The notes: a model not told the origin generated them from the letters alone. DNA of 10,959 nt from Vicinamibacteria bacterium (GCA_025924295.1 JAICEG010000151.1:1-10959); one strand, 5' to 3'. Positions 1 to 7,609 are shown, counted from the first letter of the stretch. Translations and numbers: made by a program.

Positions 1-40
1 AGGTCATCGACGATCGACATTTGTCCGCCTCCGCAGCACG

Positions 41-46
41 TATAAT
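41..46 (+). promoter_or_regulatory. -10 box (TATAAT) for the amidohydrolase gene
   Basis: A perfect sigma-70 consensus hexamer TATAAT stands in a GC-rich setting, 15 bp before the ATG at 62. The best-placed -35 (18-23, CATTTG, 17-bp spacer) matches poorly; TTGTCC at 21-26 looks better but its spacer is only 14 bp. Transcription would start near 53, leaving a leader of about 9 nt with no Shine-Dalgarno sequence. The hexamer is seen directly; promoter activity is inferred. Confidence 0.45.
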
Positions 47-61
47 CTCACCCATTCACGC

Positions 62-1453
62 ATGCACGTAAGGGCGATCTTCATCGCGTGCGTTCTTGCT
101 TGTGCCTGCCTGATGCCGGCTGGCGCGCAGGGGCCTGGCGCGATCCCTGGCACTACCCTGTATGAGGGCGCGCGCTTGATCACCGGGGATGGTGACGCGG
201 CAATCGAGAACGCCGCGTTTCTGGTCGAGAACGCCCGGTTCACTCGCGTCGGGCGTCGAGGCGACGTTACTGCTCCGCCCGGTGCTGCACGGGTCGATTT
301 GACGGGCAAGACAGTCATTCCCGCGCTCGTCGATGGTCACTCGCACATCGGCTACATGAAGAACCTGACGAGTGGAGCGGCCAACTACACGCGCGAGAAC
401 ATCCTCGACCACATGCGCCGGTTCGCCTACTTCGGTGTGGCGGCGAGCCAGGCGATGGGTAGCGACTTCGGTGAGCTGCCGTTTCAGATCCGTGACGAGA
501 CGCTGGCAGGTAAGCATGCGGACGCCGCGCGTTTCCTGACCGCCGGTCGCGGTCTCGCACCGCTCGTGGAGATCAGCCCGGACAACATGCGGCAGGCCGC
601 GTTTCCGGTGACGACCCCGGAAGGGGCGCGCGCGTCGGTGCAGGAGTTGGCGCCCCGCAAGGTGACGCTCATCAAAACGTGGGTGGACGATCGCGGCGGC
701 ACGATCAAGAAACTGACTCCTGAGCTGTATGGCGCCATCATCGACGAGGCGCATAAGCACAACATGCGCGTGGCTGTTCATGCCACAGATCTCGCCGACG
801 CGAAGGCGTTGCTTCGAGCGGGCATCGACGTCTTCGCGCACATGATCAGCGACGTTGACGACGAGCTCGTGGCGCTGTTCAAGCAGCATCCGAACACGGT
901 GGTGCTGTCGGCGTTAGGTGGTCCCCGGCGAGCGGTGTACGCACCCTGGCTCAACCCGGTGCACCCGTTGATTGTCGAGACCGTGCGGCCCGAGCAGATC
1001 AAGCGTCTGCAGGGACGCTTTCCGCAAACCGATTCCGGGCAGCTCGCGCGATCGAAGGAGACGTGGGACCGGCTGGCCAGGGGGATCGCGCGGCTGAGTG
1101 CCGCGGGTGTGAAGATTGGTGTCGGCACCGATGGCGGCGGCCAGCAGGGCGATCAGTTCATCGGCTGGACGATGCACACCGAGCTCGAGAACATGGTGGC
1201 GGCCGGCATCCCCCCAGCGAAGGCGCTGGGGGCGGCGACACGGACCTCCGCCGAGATCCTCGGCCTTGACGATCTCGGTGCCGTGGCTGCCGGCAAAAGC
1301 GCCGATTTTGTCGTCCTCGATGCCAACCCGCTCGACGACATCACCAACACGCGCCGAATCTCGAGCGTGTACCTGCGAGGGCGCCGGATTGATCGCGAAA
1401 ATCTGCGCGCGGGCTTTCTCGCCGGGCCAGCAGAAACCCGCGGTCGCGAGTAA
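62..1453 (+). CDS. Secreted metal-dependent amidohydrolase (imidazolonepropionase/prolidase-like)
   Basis: This is a member of the amidohydrolase superfamily, which hydrolyses C-N or related bonds using one or two metal ions in a TIM barrel. A Sec signal peptide is visible at residues 1-23 (hydrophobic core, then P-A-G-A-Q), so the enzyme probably acts in the periplasm. The expected metal ligands appear in order: H93 and H95 in DGHSHIG, K205 in LIKTW (the usual carboxylated lysine), H240 in VAVHATD, H260 in VFAHM and D357 in GVGTDGGG. The C-terminal part (GKSADFVVLDANPLDDI, about 411-427) is the typical small beta domain that packs back on the N-terminus. At 463 aa it is full length. No Shine-Dalgarno precedes ATG 62, but the next Met lies inside the signal peptide, so 62 is preferred. 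The substrate cannot be told; secreted relatives include dipeptidases, Xaa-Pro dipeptidase-like enzymes and imidazolonepropionase-like enzymes. Confidence 0.93.
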   Translation: MHVRAIFIACVLACACLMPAGAQGPGAIPGTTLYEGARLITGDGDAAIENAAFLVENARFTRVGRRGDVTAPPGAARVDLTGKTVIPALVDGHSHIGYMKNLTSGAANYTRENILDHMRRFAYFGVAASQAMGSDFGELPFQIRDETLAGKHADAARFLTAGRGLAPLVEISPDNMRQAAFPVTTPEGARASVQELAPRKVTLIKTWVDDRGGTIKKLTPELYGAIIDEAHKHNMRVAVHATDLADAKALLRAGIDVFAHMISDVDDELVALFKQHPNTVVLSALGGPRRAVYAPWLNPVHPLIVETVRPEQIKRLQGRFPQTDSGQLARSKETWDRLARGIARLSAAGVKIGVGTDGGGQQGDQFIGWTMHTELENMVAAGIPPAKALGAATRTSAEILGLDDLGAVAAGKSADFVVLDANPLDDITNTRRISSVYLRGRRIDRENLRAGFLAGPAETRGRE

Positions 1454-1498
1454 ACAGCGACGTCTCTTCTCGACGTTAATATAGGGTCTTTTAGCGAT

Positions 1499-1505
1499 GG
1501 AGGAG
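1499..1505 (+). promoter_or_regulatory. Ribosome binding site deciding the start at 1512
   Basis: GGAGGAG lies 6 nt before ATG 1512. An earlier in-frame ATG at 1497 overlaps this site and would put charged residues ahead of the signal peptide, so 1512 is the start. Confidence 0.75.
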
Positions 1506-1511
1506 CACGCA

Positions 1512-2135
1512 ATGCGGAAGACTTTGACGCTTGTGACCTTTGCGCTGTGTCTGGCGGTCGCCCCGTCGGCATCGGCGCAGGATAAGACGATGAGCTTTTT
1601 CGTGAGCAGCACCGGGTCTGGAAACGGCGGCAATCTTGGAGGCCTGGCCGGAGCGGACAAGCTGTGTCAGTCGCTCGCGGCGAAGGCGGGAGCAGGCGCC
1701 AAGAAGTGGCAGGCGTACCTCAGCACCAGCATGCCCGACGTCAACGCCCGGGACCGCATTGGAGCGGGACCGTGGTTCAACGCCAAGGGCGTTCTGATCG
1801 CGCAGAACGTTGCCGAGCTGCACTCCGACAAGGCCAACATCAACAACGACACCGCACTCGACGAGCAGGGCCGCACGATCAACTCGCAGGGTGCGCCCAA
1901 TCGTCACGATATCCTCACGGGTTCGAACGCCGAGGGAAGGGCCGTGCCCCAGACCTGTGCGAACTGGACGAGCAGCGCGGGTGATTCCACCGCGATGCTG
2001 GGACATCACGATCGCCTGACGTTCGGCAAACCTGGCTCACCGTGGAACTCGGCGCACCCCTCGAAGGGATGCTCACAAGAGAACCTGGTCGCCACGGGTG
2101 GCGCTGGCCTGGTGTACTGCTTCGCCGCGAATTGA
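1512..2135 (+). CDS. Secreted lectin-like (C-type lectin/endostatin-like) four-cysteine protein
   Basis: A 207-aa exported protein. The signal peptide is residues 1-22 (M-R-K-T, hydrophobic stretch, cleavage after S-A-S-A). The mature part has four cysteines (C52, C149, C187, C203), enough for two disulfides, and Gly/Ser/Asn/Trp-rich motifs: GGLAGADKLCQSLA (about 43-56), TCANWTS (148-154), WNSAH (178-182) and GLVYCFAAN at the C-terminus. This layout (GADxxCQ near the start, CxxWTS, then a late Cys pair ending in YCF) resembles bacterial secreted domains of the DUF1554/endostatin-like C-type lectin fold. Such proteins are usually extracellular or periplasmic binding modules; no catalytic motif is visible. 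The gene sits 58 bp after the amidohydrolase. An AT-rich stretch in that gap (1476-1483) could hold a -10, but no convincing -35 was found, so co-transcription with the upstream gene is also possible. The ligand is unknown. Confidence 0.85.
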   Translation: MRKTLTLVTFALCLAVAPSASAQDKTMSFFVSSTGSGNGGNLGGLAGADKLCQSLAAKAGAGAKKWQAYLSTSMPDVNARDRIGAGPWFNAKGVLIAQNVAELHSDKANINNDTALDEQGRTINSQGAPNRHDILTGSNAEGRAVPQTCANWTSSAGDSTAMLGHHDRLTFGKPGSPWNSAHPSKGCSQENLVATGGAGLVYCFAAN

Positions 2136-2168
2136 TTCGCAGCGGATCTCAAGGGAACTGCGATCTGA

Positions 2169-2202
2169 ACCGTCATCGACTCGGAATCGAGTCGATGACG
2201 GT
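2169..2202 (+). promoter_or_regulatory. Perfect 15-bp hairpin between the lectin-like and M16 genes
   Basis: The left arm 2169-2183 pairs without mismatch with 2188-2202 around a GAAT loop (core CCGTCATCGACTC against GAGTCGATGACGG). It lies 33 bp past the lectin-like stop and ends 14 nt before the M16 start codon, touching the weak ribosome site (TGGATGGA, 2206-2213). There is no T-run after it, so it is not a classic intrinsic terminator. It could be a factor-assisted terminator, an RNA-stability element, an operator dyad or a translational control element for the protease gene. The structure is seen directly; the role is not. Confidence 0.6.
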
Positions 2203-2216
2203 ACCTGGATGGACCC

Positions 2217-5057
2217 ATGTCTAAGCACACTCGCGTCCGCTTCGTGCTCCTCGTCGCCACGATTGCCGTTGCGCTCGGGTTGGCTCGCGCGCAGGAGTCG
2301 GCGATCCCCCCGGCGGTTCGCGCCGCGACGCTCGATCAGACCGTGCCGGTGGATCCGCTCATCACGGTCGGCTCGCTGCCGAACGGGTTCCGCTACTACA
2401 TCCGGGAGAATCGTCAGCCTCAGGCGCGCGCCGAACTTCGGCTCGTCGTCAAGGCGGGCTCCGTGCTCGAAGACGAGGACCAGCGTGGCCTCGCGCACTT
2501 CGTCGAGCACATGGCCTTCAATGGCACGCGGAATTTCCCTGGCAATGCCGTCGCCACGTTCATGCAGTCGCTCGGCGTGCGTTTTGGCGCTCACGTCAAC
2601 GCGCATACCAGCTTCGATGAAACCGTCTACGAGCTGCAGATCCCGACCGACAACCCGACGGTAGTCGACCGATCGCTGCTGATCCTCGAGGACTTCGCGC
2701 GGAGCGTATCGTTCGATCCCCAGGAGATCGACAAGGAGCGCGGCGTCATCCTCGAAGAATGGCGTCTCGGTCTCGGCGCCGGCGAGCGGATCCAGAACGC
2801 GCAGTTCCCCCTGTTGTTCAAAGGCTCGCGTTACGCCGAGAGGTTGCCGATCGGCACTCCCGACATCATTCGCAACGCCACTCCCGCCCGGCTCCGGCAG
2901 TTCTACACGGACTGGTACCGCCCCGATCTGATGGCGGTGGTCGCGGTCGGCGATTTCAAGAAAGTCGACATCGAATTCCAGATCCGAGCCCACTTCGGTT
3001 CGATCCCGGCGGCCACGTCGCCGCGGCCGCGGCCGCCGTACAACGTACCGGAGGAGAGGGGAACCAGGTACTCGGTCCTCACCGATCCTGAAGCCACCAA
3101 CACCCGCATCAGCGTCGCAACGACGATGAACGCTCGGGAACAGATGACCATCGGCGCCTATCGGCGGCGCATGGTGGAACAGCTGTTTGGTGCGATGTTG
3201 AGTTTGCGGCTGTATGAGATCTCGCAGGCACCCAACGCTCCGTTTCTCGGCGCTCAGACCAACCGGAGCCTCGCGATCAACACGGCCGAATTGACCAGCC
3301 TCGATGCGCTGGTGGCAACCGGAGGAGTCGAGCGTGGCCTGGCCGCTCTCTTCACAGAGCTCGAGCGTGTGGTGCGTTTCGGGTTCACCGAGCCGGAGTT
3401 GAGCCGCATGAAGCTCAATCTGCAGCGCGGCCTGCAGCGCGCCGTGATCGAGAAGGACAAGAGCGTATCGGGTCCGCTCGCCGACGAGTTCATCCGCAAC
3501 TTCGTTCAAAGTGAGCCGATCCCCGGCATCGTCTACGAATACGGCTTGAACCAGCGCTTCCTGCCGGAAATCACGCTCGCCGAGGTCAACGCCGTCGCCA
3601 AGAACTGGATGCCCGATCGCAATCGTCTCGTGGCGATCTCGGCGCCGCAAAGTGACAAGGCCTCGATGCCGAGCGAGGTGACGCTCGCCGGTGTCATCAG
3701 CTCGGCCAGCGCTGCAGGGCTGACGGCATACGTGGATACCACCACCAACAAGCCGCTGCTGGCCCGTCTGCCGACAGCCGGCGCGGTCGCGAGCACATCG
3801 AACACGGACATCGTGGGGATCACGGAGTGGACGTTGTCCAACGGCGTTCGCGTCGTGCTCAAGCCGACGACCTTCAAGCAGGACGAGATCCTGTTTCGTG
3901 CGATCAGCCCGGGAGGCGTGTCGCTCGCCAGTGACGAGGACTTCATTCCGGCAGACACGGCCGACGCGGTCATCACGCAGGGCGGTCTCGGCGGCTTCAG
4001 CCGCCTCGATCTCGACAAGGTGCTGGCCGGCACGACTGCATCGGTGCGAGCCAACATCGGGCCCACCGAGGAAGGCGTGAGCGGCGGCGCTGCTCAGAAA
4101 GACCTCGAGACGATGTTTCAGCTGATCTATCTCACCTTCACCGCGCCGCGCGCGGACCCGGTCGCCTTCGGTGTGCTGACCGAGCAGTTGAAGGTGAGCC
4201 TCGCAAATCGTCTCGCCGAACCGGATGTGCTCTTCAACCAGGCGATCGATGCGGCGCTCACGCAGAATCATGTCCGGGCGCAGCCACTGACACCCGCGAA
4301 CGTCGGTCGTATGAGCCTCGCGCGATCGCTGGCCTTCTACCAGGACCGTTTCGCTGACGCCAGTGACTTCACCTTCGTCTTCGTTGGCAGTTTCGATCTG
4401 CCGACGATGAAGCCGCTGGTCGAGAAATACCTGGGCAGCCTTCCTTCGCTGCGCAGAAACGAAATGGTCAAGGACGTCGGGATACGGCCTCCGGCGGGCG
4501 TGGTCGACCGGGAGGTGAAGAGCGGCATCGCGCCGCGCAGCCAGGTCAGCATCACCTTCCCGGGGACATTCCAGAACGACGAACAGCACCGCGTGATCGC
4601 GCAAACCATGGCCGACACGCTCGCTGGCAACCTGCAGCGGACGCTGCGTGAAGACCTCGGGGGCACCTATGGTGTCAGCGTCGTGCCGCGCTTCGTGAAG
4701 CGCCCGACCGGCGAGTATCGCCTGACGATCTCGTTCGCCTGCGATCCGGCTCGTACGGAGAGCCTCGTGAAGAGCGCGTTTCAGGTCATCGAGGACTACA
4801 AGATGAACGGACCGAGCCAGGGTCAGGTGGCGGACGCGCGCGCGACGCTGATCCGGGATCTCGAGACCAACCTCGCGAACAACTCGTACTTGCTCAATCG
4901 GATCCTGTTCAAGTACGAATTCGGTGAGGACGTGAGAGAAGTCTTCAACATGCGTCCGTTCTACGACCAGCTGACCGTCACCGCGCTTCGCGACGCGGCC
5001 CGCGAGTACTTGAACACGAACCGCTATGTCGAGGTGACGCTCGTCCCGGAGCGCTGA
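2217..5057 (+). CDS. Periplasmic M16 family zinc metalloprotease, two-half (PqqL-like)
   Basis: A 946-aa single-chain protease of the pitrilysin clan. A signal peptide (1-25, ending in A-R-A-Q) sends it to the periplasm. The first half carries the inverted zinc motif HFVEH at residues 94-98 (HxxEH; H94 and H98 bind zinc, E97 is catalytic) and, about 80 residues later, the ERGVILEEWR segment (174-183) holding the third zinc-ligand glutamate, probably E181. The second half starts about residue 537 (EWTLSNGVRVVLKP repeats the LPNGFRYYI start of the first half), lacks HxxEH, and carries the substrate-binding Arg/Tyr pair in LREDLGGTYGVS (R811, Y818). Active plus inactive halves in one chain of about 930-950 aa match the E. 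coli PqqL type. Such enzymes degrade peptides held in a closed chamber. The Shine-Dalgarno is weak and directly follows the 2169-2202 hairpin. It is first in a tight cluster: the next gene begins 28 bp later. The exact substrate is unknown. Confidence 0.95.
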   Translation: MSKHTRVRFVLLVATIAVALGLARAQESAIPPAVRAATLDQTVPVDPLITVGSLPNGFRYYIRENRQPQARAELRLVVKAGSVLEDEDQRGLAHFVEHMAFNGTRNFPGNAVATFMQSLGVRFGAHVNAHTSFDETVYELQIPTDNPTVVDRSLLILEDFARSVSFDPQEIDKERGVILEEWRLGLGAGERIQNAQFPLLFKGSRYAERLPIGTPDIIRNATPARLRQFYTDWYRPDLMAVVAVGDFKKVDIEFQIRAHFGSIPAATSPRPRPPYNVPEERGTRYSVLTDPEATNTRISVATTMNAREQMTIGAYRRRMVEQLFGAMLSLRLYEISQAPNAPFLGAQTNRSLAINTAELTSLDALVATGGVERGLAALFTELERVVRFGFTEPELSRMKLNLQRGLQRAVIEKDKSVSGPLADEFIRNFVQSEPIPGIVYEYGLNQRFLPEITLAEVNAVAKNWMPDRNRLVAISAPQSDKASMPSEVTLAGVISSASAAGLTAYVDTTTNKPLLARLPTAGAVASTSNTDIVGITEWTLSNGVRVVLKPTTFKQDEILFRAISPGGVSLASDEDFIPADTADAVITQGGLGGFSRLDLDKVLAGTTASVRANIGPTEEGVSGGAAQKDLETMFQLIYLTFTAPRADPVAFGVLTEQLKVSLANRLAEPDVLFNQAIDAALTQNHVRAQPLTPANVGRMSLARSLAFYQDRFADASDFTFVFVGSFDLPTMKPLVEKYLGSLPSLRRNEMVKDVGIRPPAGVVDREVKSGIAPRSQVSITFPGTFQNDEQHRVIAQTMADTLAGNLQRTLREDLGGTYGVSVVPRFVKRPTGEYRLTISFACDPARTESLVKSAFQVIEDYKMNGPSQGQVADARATLIRDLETNLANNSYLLNRILFKYEFGEDVREVFNMRPFYDQLTVTALRDAAREYLNTNRYVEVTLVPER

Positions 5058-5073
5058 GGGCCAGGACCGCGTG

Positions 5074-5079
5074 AGGAGG
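5074..5079 (+). promoter_or_regulatory. Ribosome binding site deciding the start at 5086
   Basis: AGGAGG sits 6 nt before ATG 5086. A GTG at 5071 is in the same frame, but it lies before this site and has no ribosome site of its own, so the ATG is the start. Confidence 0.75.
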
Positions 5080-5085
5080 GAAGGG

Positions 5086-6087
5086 ATGTCGCGATACGGG
5101 CTGTTGATCGCTGGCAGCGTGATGCTGGTGCTCGGTGGAGCAACGAAGGCGTCGGCACAAGGGCCGTCCTGCGATCGAGCCTGCCTGCGCACGATGCTCG
5201 ATCAGTACCTGACGGCCGTCATCAAGCACGATCCCGCTGCCGCGCCTCTGGTCGTTGGATTTCGCCAGACCGAGAACGCCATCAACGTCCGCCCCGGTAA
5301 CGGGATGTGGAAGACGATGACGGCTCTCGGGAAAGTGCAGCGGCGATATCTGGATCCAGTCAGTGGTCAGGCCGCGTACTACGGGACCATCGAGGAGGGC
5401 AGCAGTACCGCCGTCGTCACCATTCGCGTGCGCGTCGAGAACAAGCAGCTCACCGAAGCGGAGTGGTACGTGGCGCGTGCCGACGATCCTGGTCTCAACG
5501 GGCCGCGGCAACCCGGGCGGCCGCCCGCCAATCTTCACAATCCCGAATACCTGGCGCAGAACCCGCCGCCTGAACGCGTCATCGCGAGCGACAAGCGCTC
5601 CGACCGCGCCGCGCTGGTTCGCATCGTCAACAGCTACTTCGATGCGATTACCTCGCACGACGGCTCGGTGGCGCTGACGCACCCGGGTTGCGGACGTGTG
5701 GAGAATGGCACTCCGGCACCAGCAGGCCGTTTCCTGCCGCCGATCGCACCTGCCAATCCGCCGGCAGGGAGCGGTGGGCCGCCGGCCACCAACGACTGCG
5801 TGTCGGGCCTCGAGAAGTTCAATGGGCAGATGGTCGTTGCGCGCAGGATCCCACTTGCGGACGAAGAAGCACAGGTCGTGCTTGCCTATGCGGTGTTCAT
5901 CCGGCGACCGGGCTCTCCGACACCACGCAATGTCTTCAGCGAGTGGTTCGTGATCGACGAGGCGAAGATCCGGACCGTCTACACGGCGATGTTCTATCCG
6001 CCGCCTGAGCTCGCCGTCCCCAACTGGCCGCCGTACGATGGCAACTGGCCGCTGCCGGCGACGATCGTGCCGGCACCGAAAGAGTGA
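5086..6087 (+). CDS. Secreted protein with two NTF2-like (SnoaL-like) halves
   Basis: A 333-aa exported protein. The signal peptide covers residues 1-24 (hydrophobic core, K-A-S-A-Q). The first half (about 29-132) starts CDRACLRTMLDQYLTAV and continues through a TENA...GNGMWKTM segment, GQAAYYGTIEEG and VRVENKQLTEAEW. This is the pattern of a widespread family of hypothetical NTF2/SnoaL-like proteins: an N-terminal Cys pair (C29, C33), a long helix, then a curved sheet. The second half (from about 177, LVRIVNSYFDAITSHDGS) begins with the same helix and HDG turn, then diverges, with CGRVENG, a Pro/Gly-rich insert and a late strand region (AQVVLAYAVFIRR). The C-terminal 40 residues are rich in Pro and Trp. 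NTF2-like domains are usually small-molecule pockets or dimer modules; no catalytic residues are clear here. It follows the M16 protease by 28 bp and its stop lies 2 bp before the next ATG, so the three genes are probably one transcript. Confidence 0.85.
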   Translation: MSRYGLLIAGSVMLVLGGATKASAQGPSCDRACLRTMLDQYLTAVIKHDPAAAPLVVGFRQTENAINVRPGNGMWKTMTALGKVQRRYLDPVSGQAAYYGTIEEGSSTAVVTIRVRVENKQLTEAEWYVARADDPGLNGPRQPGRPPANLHNPEYLAQNPPPERVIASDKRSDRAALVRIVNSYFDAITSHDGSVALTHPGCGRVENGTPAPAGRFLPPIAPANPPAGSGGPPATNDCVSGLEKFNGQMVVARRIPLADEEAQVVLAYAVFIRRPGSPTPRNVFSEWFVIDEAKIRTVYTAMFYPPPELAVPNWPPYDGNWPLPATIVPAPKE

Positions 6088-6089
6088 GG

Positions 6090-7025
6090 ATGATCGACGA
6101 GGACAAGGCGCTCGAGACGCTGGACGCGCGGCTCAGAGTGCTTCTTCCCGAGCAGTACCAGGACTCCTACGAACAGATGCAGCCGGTCCCGATGCGCTCG
6201 GCTGGCTTGAAGTACGCCGCCGATGGCACGGTCGCCTGGGACGAGATGTGGGGAAGCTTCTGCGACCTGGCAATCGCTGGCGGACCTCCGCATAAAGGCC
6301 AGTTGCTCGGACCGGGCGTTGAAGCCGAGATCAACGAGGAATTCGATCGCTACGACGAAGTCGGCGAAGAGATCTGCCGCGGCATTCGGATGGTCACCGG
6401 TCTCAGGGCGTACATCTCACCGACGCCAGGCTGGGTGAGCGTGACGTGCCTGAGCGATGCGATGGCTGCGTGGCTGGTGCGCGCCATCGTCATGGAGAAC
6501 GTGGCTGCACGCCGGGCCGGTGCGATCCTCGAATTGCCAGTGGCGCCGCAATTCCGTCTCGAGAAGGAAATCAAGAACGTCATCACGGTCATCGCGAAGA
6601 CGTGCCACTACTGGATGGGACACATCCCTCCACATCAGCAGCAGGCGATTGCTGAACTCTTCGCGAAGATCTCACAGGAATCAGCGGTTGTGGCGCCAGC
6701 GTTTCCCGACGCCGGCATCGGCGACGATCATCGTCGTCTGGCCGCGGCGATCGCCACAGCGGTTCAGCGCGATACCGGTTTCGCGCGTTCCAGCCACGAC
6801 TCGGCCGATTGGGTCGGCATCGAGTGTCCGAATGTTCGCGCGGCGGTGTGGATGATGCGTGCGCTCGTCACGACCAATGTCCTATCGCGCCGCGAAGGGC
6901 ACGTCTTGTTCCTGCCGATCAATCCGGCAAGCGATCCTCGCGGCGCCCTGGTGTCGTCCGCGTTTGCCCGCGTCTATCGGTGGGCGTGCGCGCGCGGTGT
7001 GCTGACGACTACTGACCCAATCTGA
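6090..7025 (+). CDS. Cytoplasmic protein of unknown function with an internal duplication
   Basis: A 311-aa protein with no signal peptide or membrane segment; I do not recognise the family. It carries two copies of a unit of about 80 residues, at roughly 97-180 and 223-304. The best part aligns without gaps at an offset of 126 residues: W115/W241, C120/C246, W128/W254, RA 131/257, NV 137/263, RR 141/267, and LPVAP against LPINP (149-153 and 275-279). I count 17 identities in 40 positions. A W/C/RA...NV..RR.G..L.LP signature therefore repeats twice, suggesting a pseudo-dimer fold. The N-terminal 95 residues are acidic. The start could be GTG 6084 (overlapping the upstream stop as GTGA) or ATG 6090; GAG at 6082-6084 slightly favours ATG. 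It ends by overlapping the convergent membrane-protein gene by 17 bp. It may work with the M16/NTF2 cluster it is co-directional with, or with the ATPase operon it faces. Confidence 0.85.
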   Translation: MIDEDKALETLDARLRVLLPEQYQDSYEQMQPVPMRSAGLKYAADGTVAWDEMWGSFCDLAIAGGPPHKGQLLGPGVEAEINEEFDRYDEVGEEICRGIRMVTGLRAYISPTPGWVSVTCLSDAMAAWLVRAIVMENVAARRAGAILELPVAPQFRLEKEIKNVITVIAKTCHYWMGHIPPHQQQAIAELFAKISQESAVVAPAFPDAGIGDDHRRLAAAIATAVQRDTGFARSSHDSADWVGIECPNVRAAVWMMRALVTTNVLSRREGHVLFLPINPASDPRGALVSSAFARVYRWACARGVLTTTDPI

Positions 7026-7596
7026 AACTCTGCGATGTTTCGACCTCCACGCTTGGCCGCTTTGCCGTTTCCCGCGAGGCCACCAGCGTCCAGATCGCCA
7101 TGCCGATGACGGCGGTCAGCATCGCCCCCACGATGGTGAATCCGTACGCCCAGAGCATACGGGCCCACGGCCACTTGAGCGGGTTGCGCCAGTCGCGGCC
7201 GAACGAGTCGTTGAGCAGGCGCAGGAAGTCATCGGTGATCGGCTTCGGTTCAACCGCGTTCCACAGCTCCCACAGCAGCCAGACGGCGACACCGGTCAGC
7301 ATCAACCCGCAGAGCACTGTGAACGCAGCATCCAATGCGCCGCCCCTGTACACGATTCGCTCGCAGGGCAGCGCCACTGGCGGTGGCGCGTAGCAGGCGC
7401 TGAGATCGGTCACGGCGACGATGCGATTCGGTGACGAGACGATGAGCCACGCTCCGAGGCCTCCGGTGACGCACACGAGCACGCCCATCCACAGTTCCCA
7501 GACCGCGAGCCTGAGCCACGCGTTCCTGGAGTTGGGTGGGATGGTGAGTGACCGTGGTTTCCACGGGCTCATCTCCGGTAGCGGGAGCTGGGCCAA
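7009..7596 (-). CDS. Small three-helix inner-membrane protein of the ATPase operon
   Basis: A 195-aa protein not matched to a named family. Three hydrophobic segments are evident: about 29-54 (Trp-rich, ELWMGVLVCVTGGLGAWLIV), 88-112 and 145-173. The loop between the first two holds two cysteines (C68, C78) that could form a disulfide if it is periplasmic. A conserved-looking amphipathic stretch (ITDDFLRLLNDSFGRDWRNP, 120-139) lies between helices 2 and 3. The start is TTG 7596: AAGGAG lies 7 nt upstream, whereas the ATG at 7572 has only a GGAG that directly abuts it. It is last of three leftward genes, 15 bp after the VWA-like gene, so a job as membrane anchor or target of the AAA+/VWA pair is a reasonable inference. 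Its final codons overlap the convergent gene ending at 7025. Confidence 0.85.
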   Translation of the reverse strand: MAQLPLPEMSPWKPRSLTIPPNSRNAWLRLAVWELWMGVLVCVTGGLGAWLIVSSPNRIVAVTDLSACYAPPPVALPCERIVYRGGALDAAFTVLCGLMLTGVAVWLLWELWNAVEPKPITDDFLRLLNDSFGRDWRNPLKWPWARMLWAYGFTIVGAMLTAVIGMAIWTLVASRETAKRPSVEVETSQSFRLGQ

Positions 7597-7603
7597 CTCA
7601 GGG

Positions 7604-7609
7604 CTCCTT
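7604..7609 (-). promoter_or_regulatory. Ribosome binding site supporting a TTG start
   Basis: On the minus strand AAGGAG lies just past the upstream TGA (7612-7614) and 7 nt before TTG 7596. It is the only good ribosome site here, so it decides for the TTG start. Confidence 0.7.

Noticed and set aside
62..130. Lipoprotein signal (VLAC) in the amidohydrolase
   Set aside because: The residue two before the Cys is Leu, outside the usual lipobox set, and a normal Sec cleavage region (PAGAQ) follows.
56..889. Minus-strand open frame opposite the amidohydrolase
   Set aside because: Low-complexity Arg/His/Val-rich product with no recognisable motif; the opposite strand carries a full set of amidohydrolase metal ligands.
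2169..2202. Classic intrinsic terminator
   Set aside because: The stem is strong but is followed by TACCTGGATGG, not a T-run, so it was annotated as a regulatory hairpin of unknown role.
2073..5192. A very long minus-strand open frame (over 1000 codons) opposite the M16 gene
   Set aside because: Its product is rich in Arg, Asp, His and Val with no domain, no signal and no ribosome site. It is the usual mirror frame of a high-GC gene, whereas the plus strand encodes an M16 protease with all motifs.
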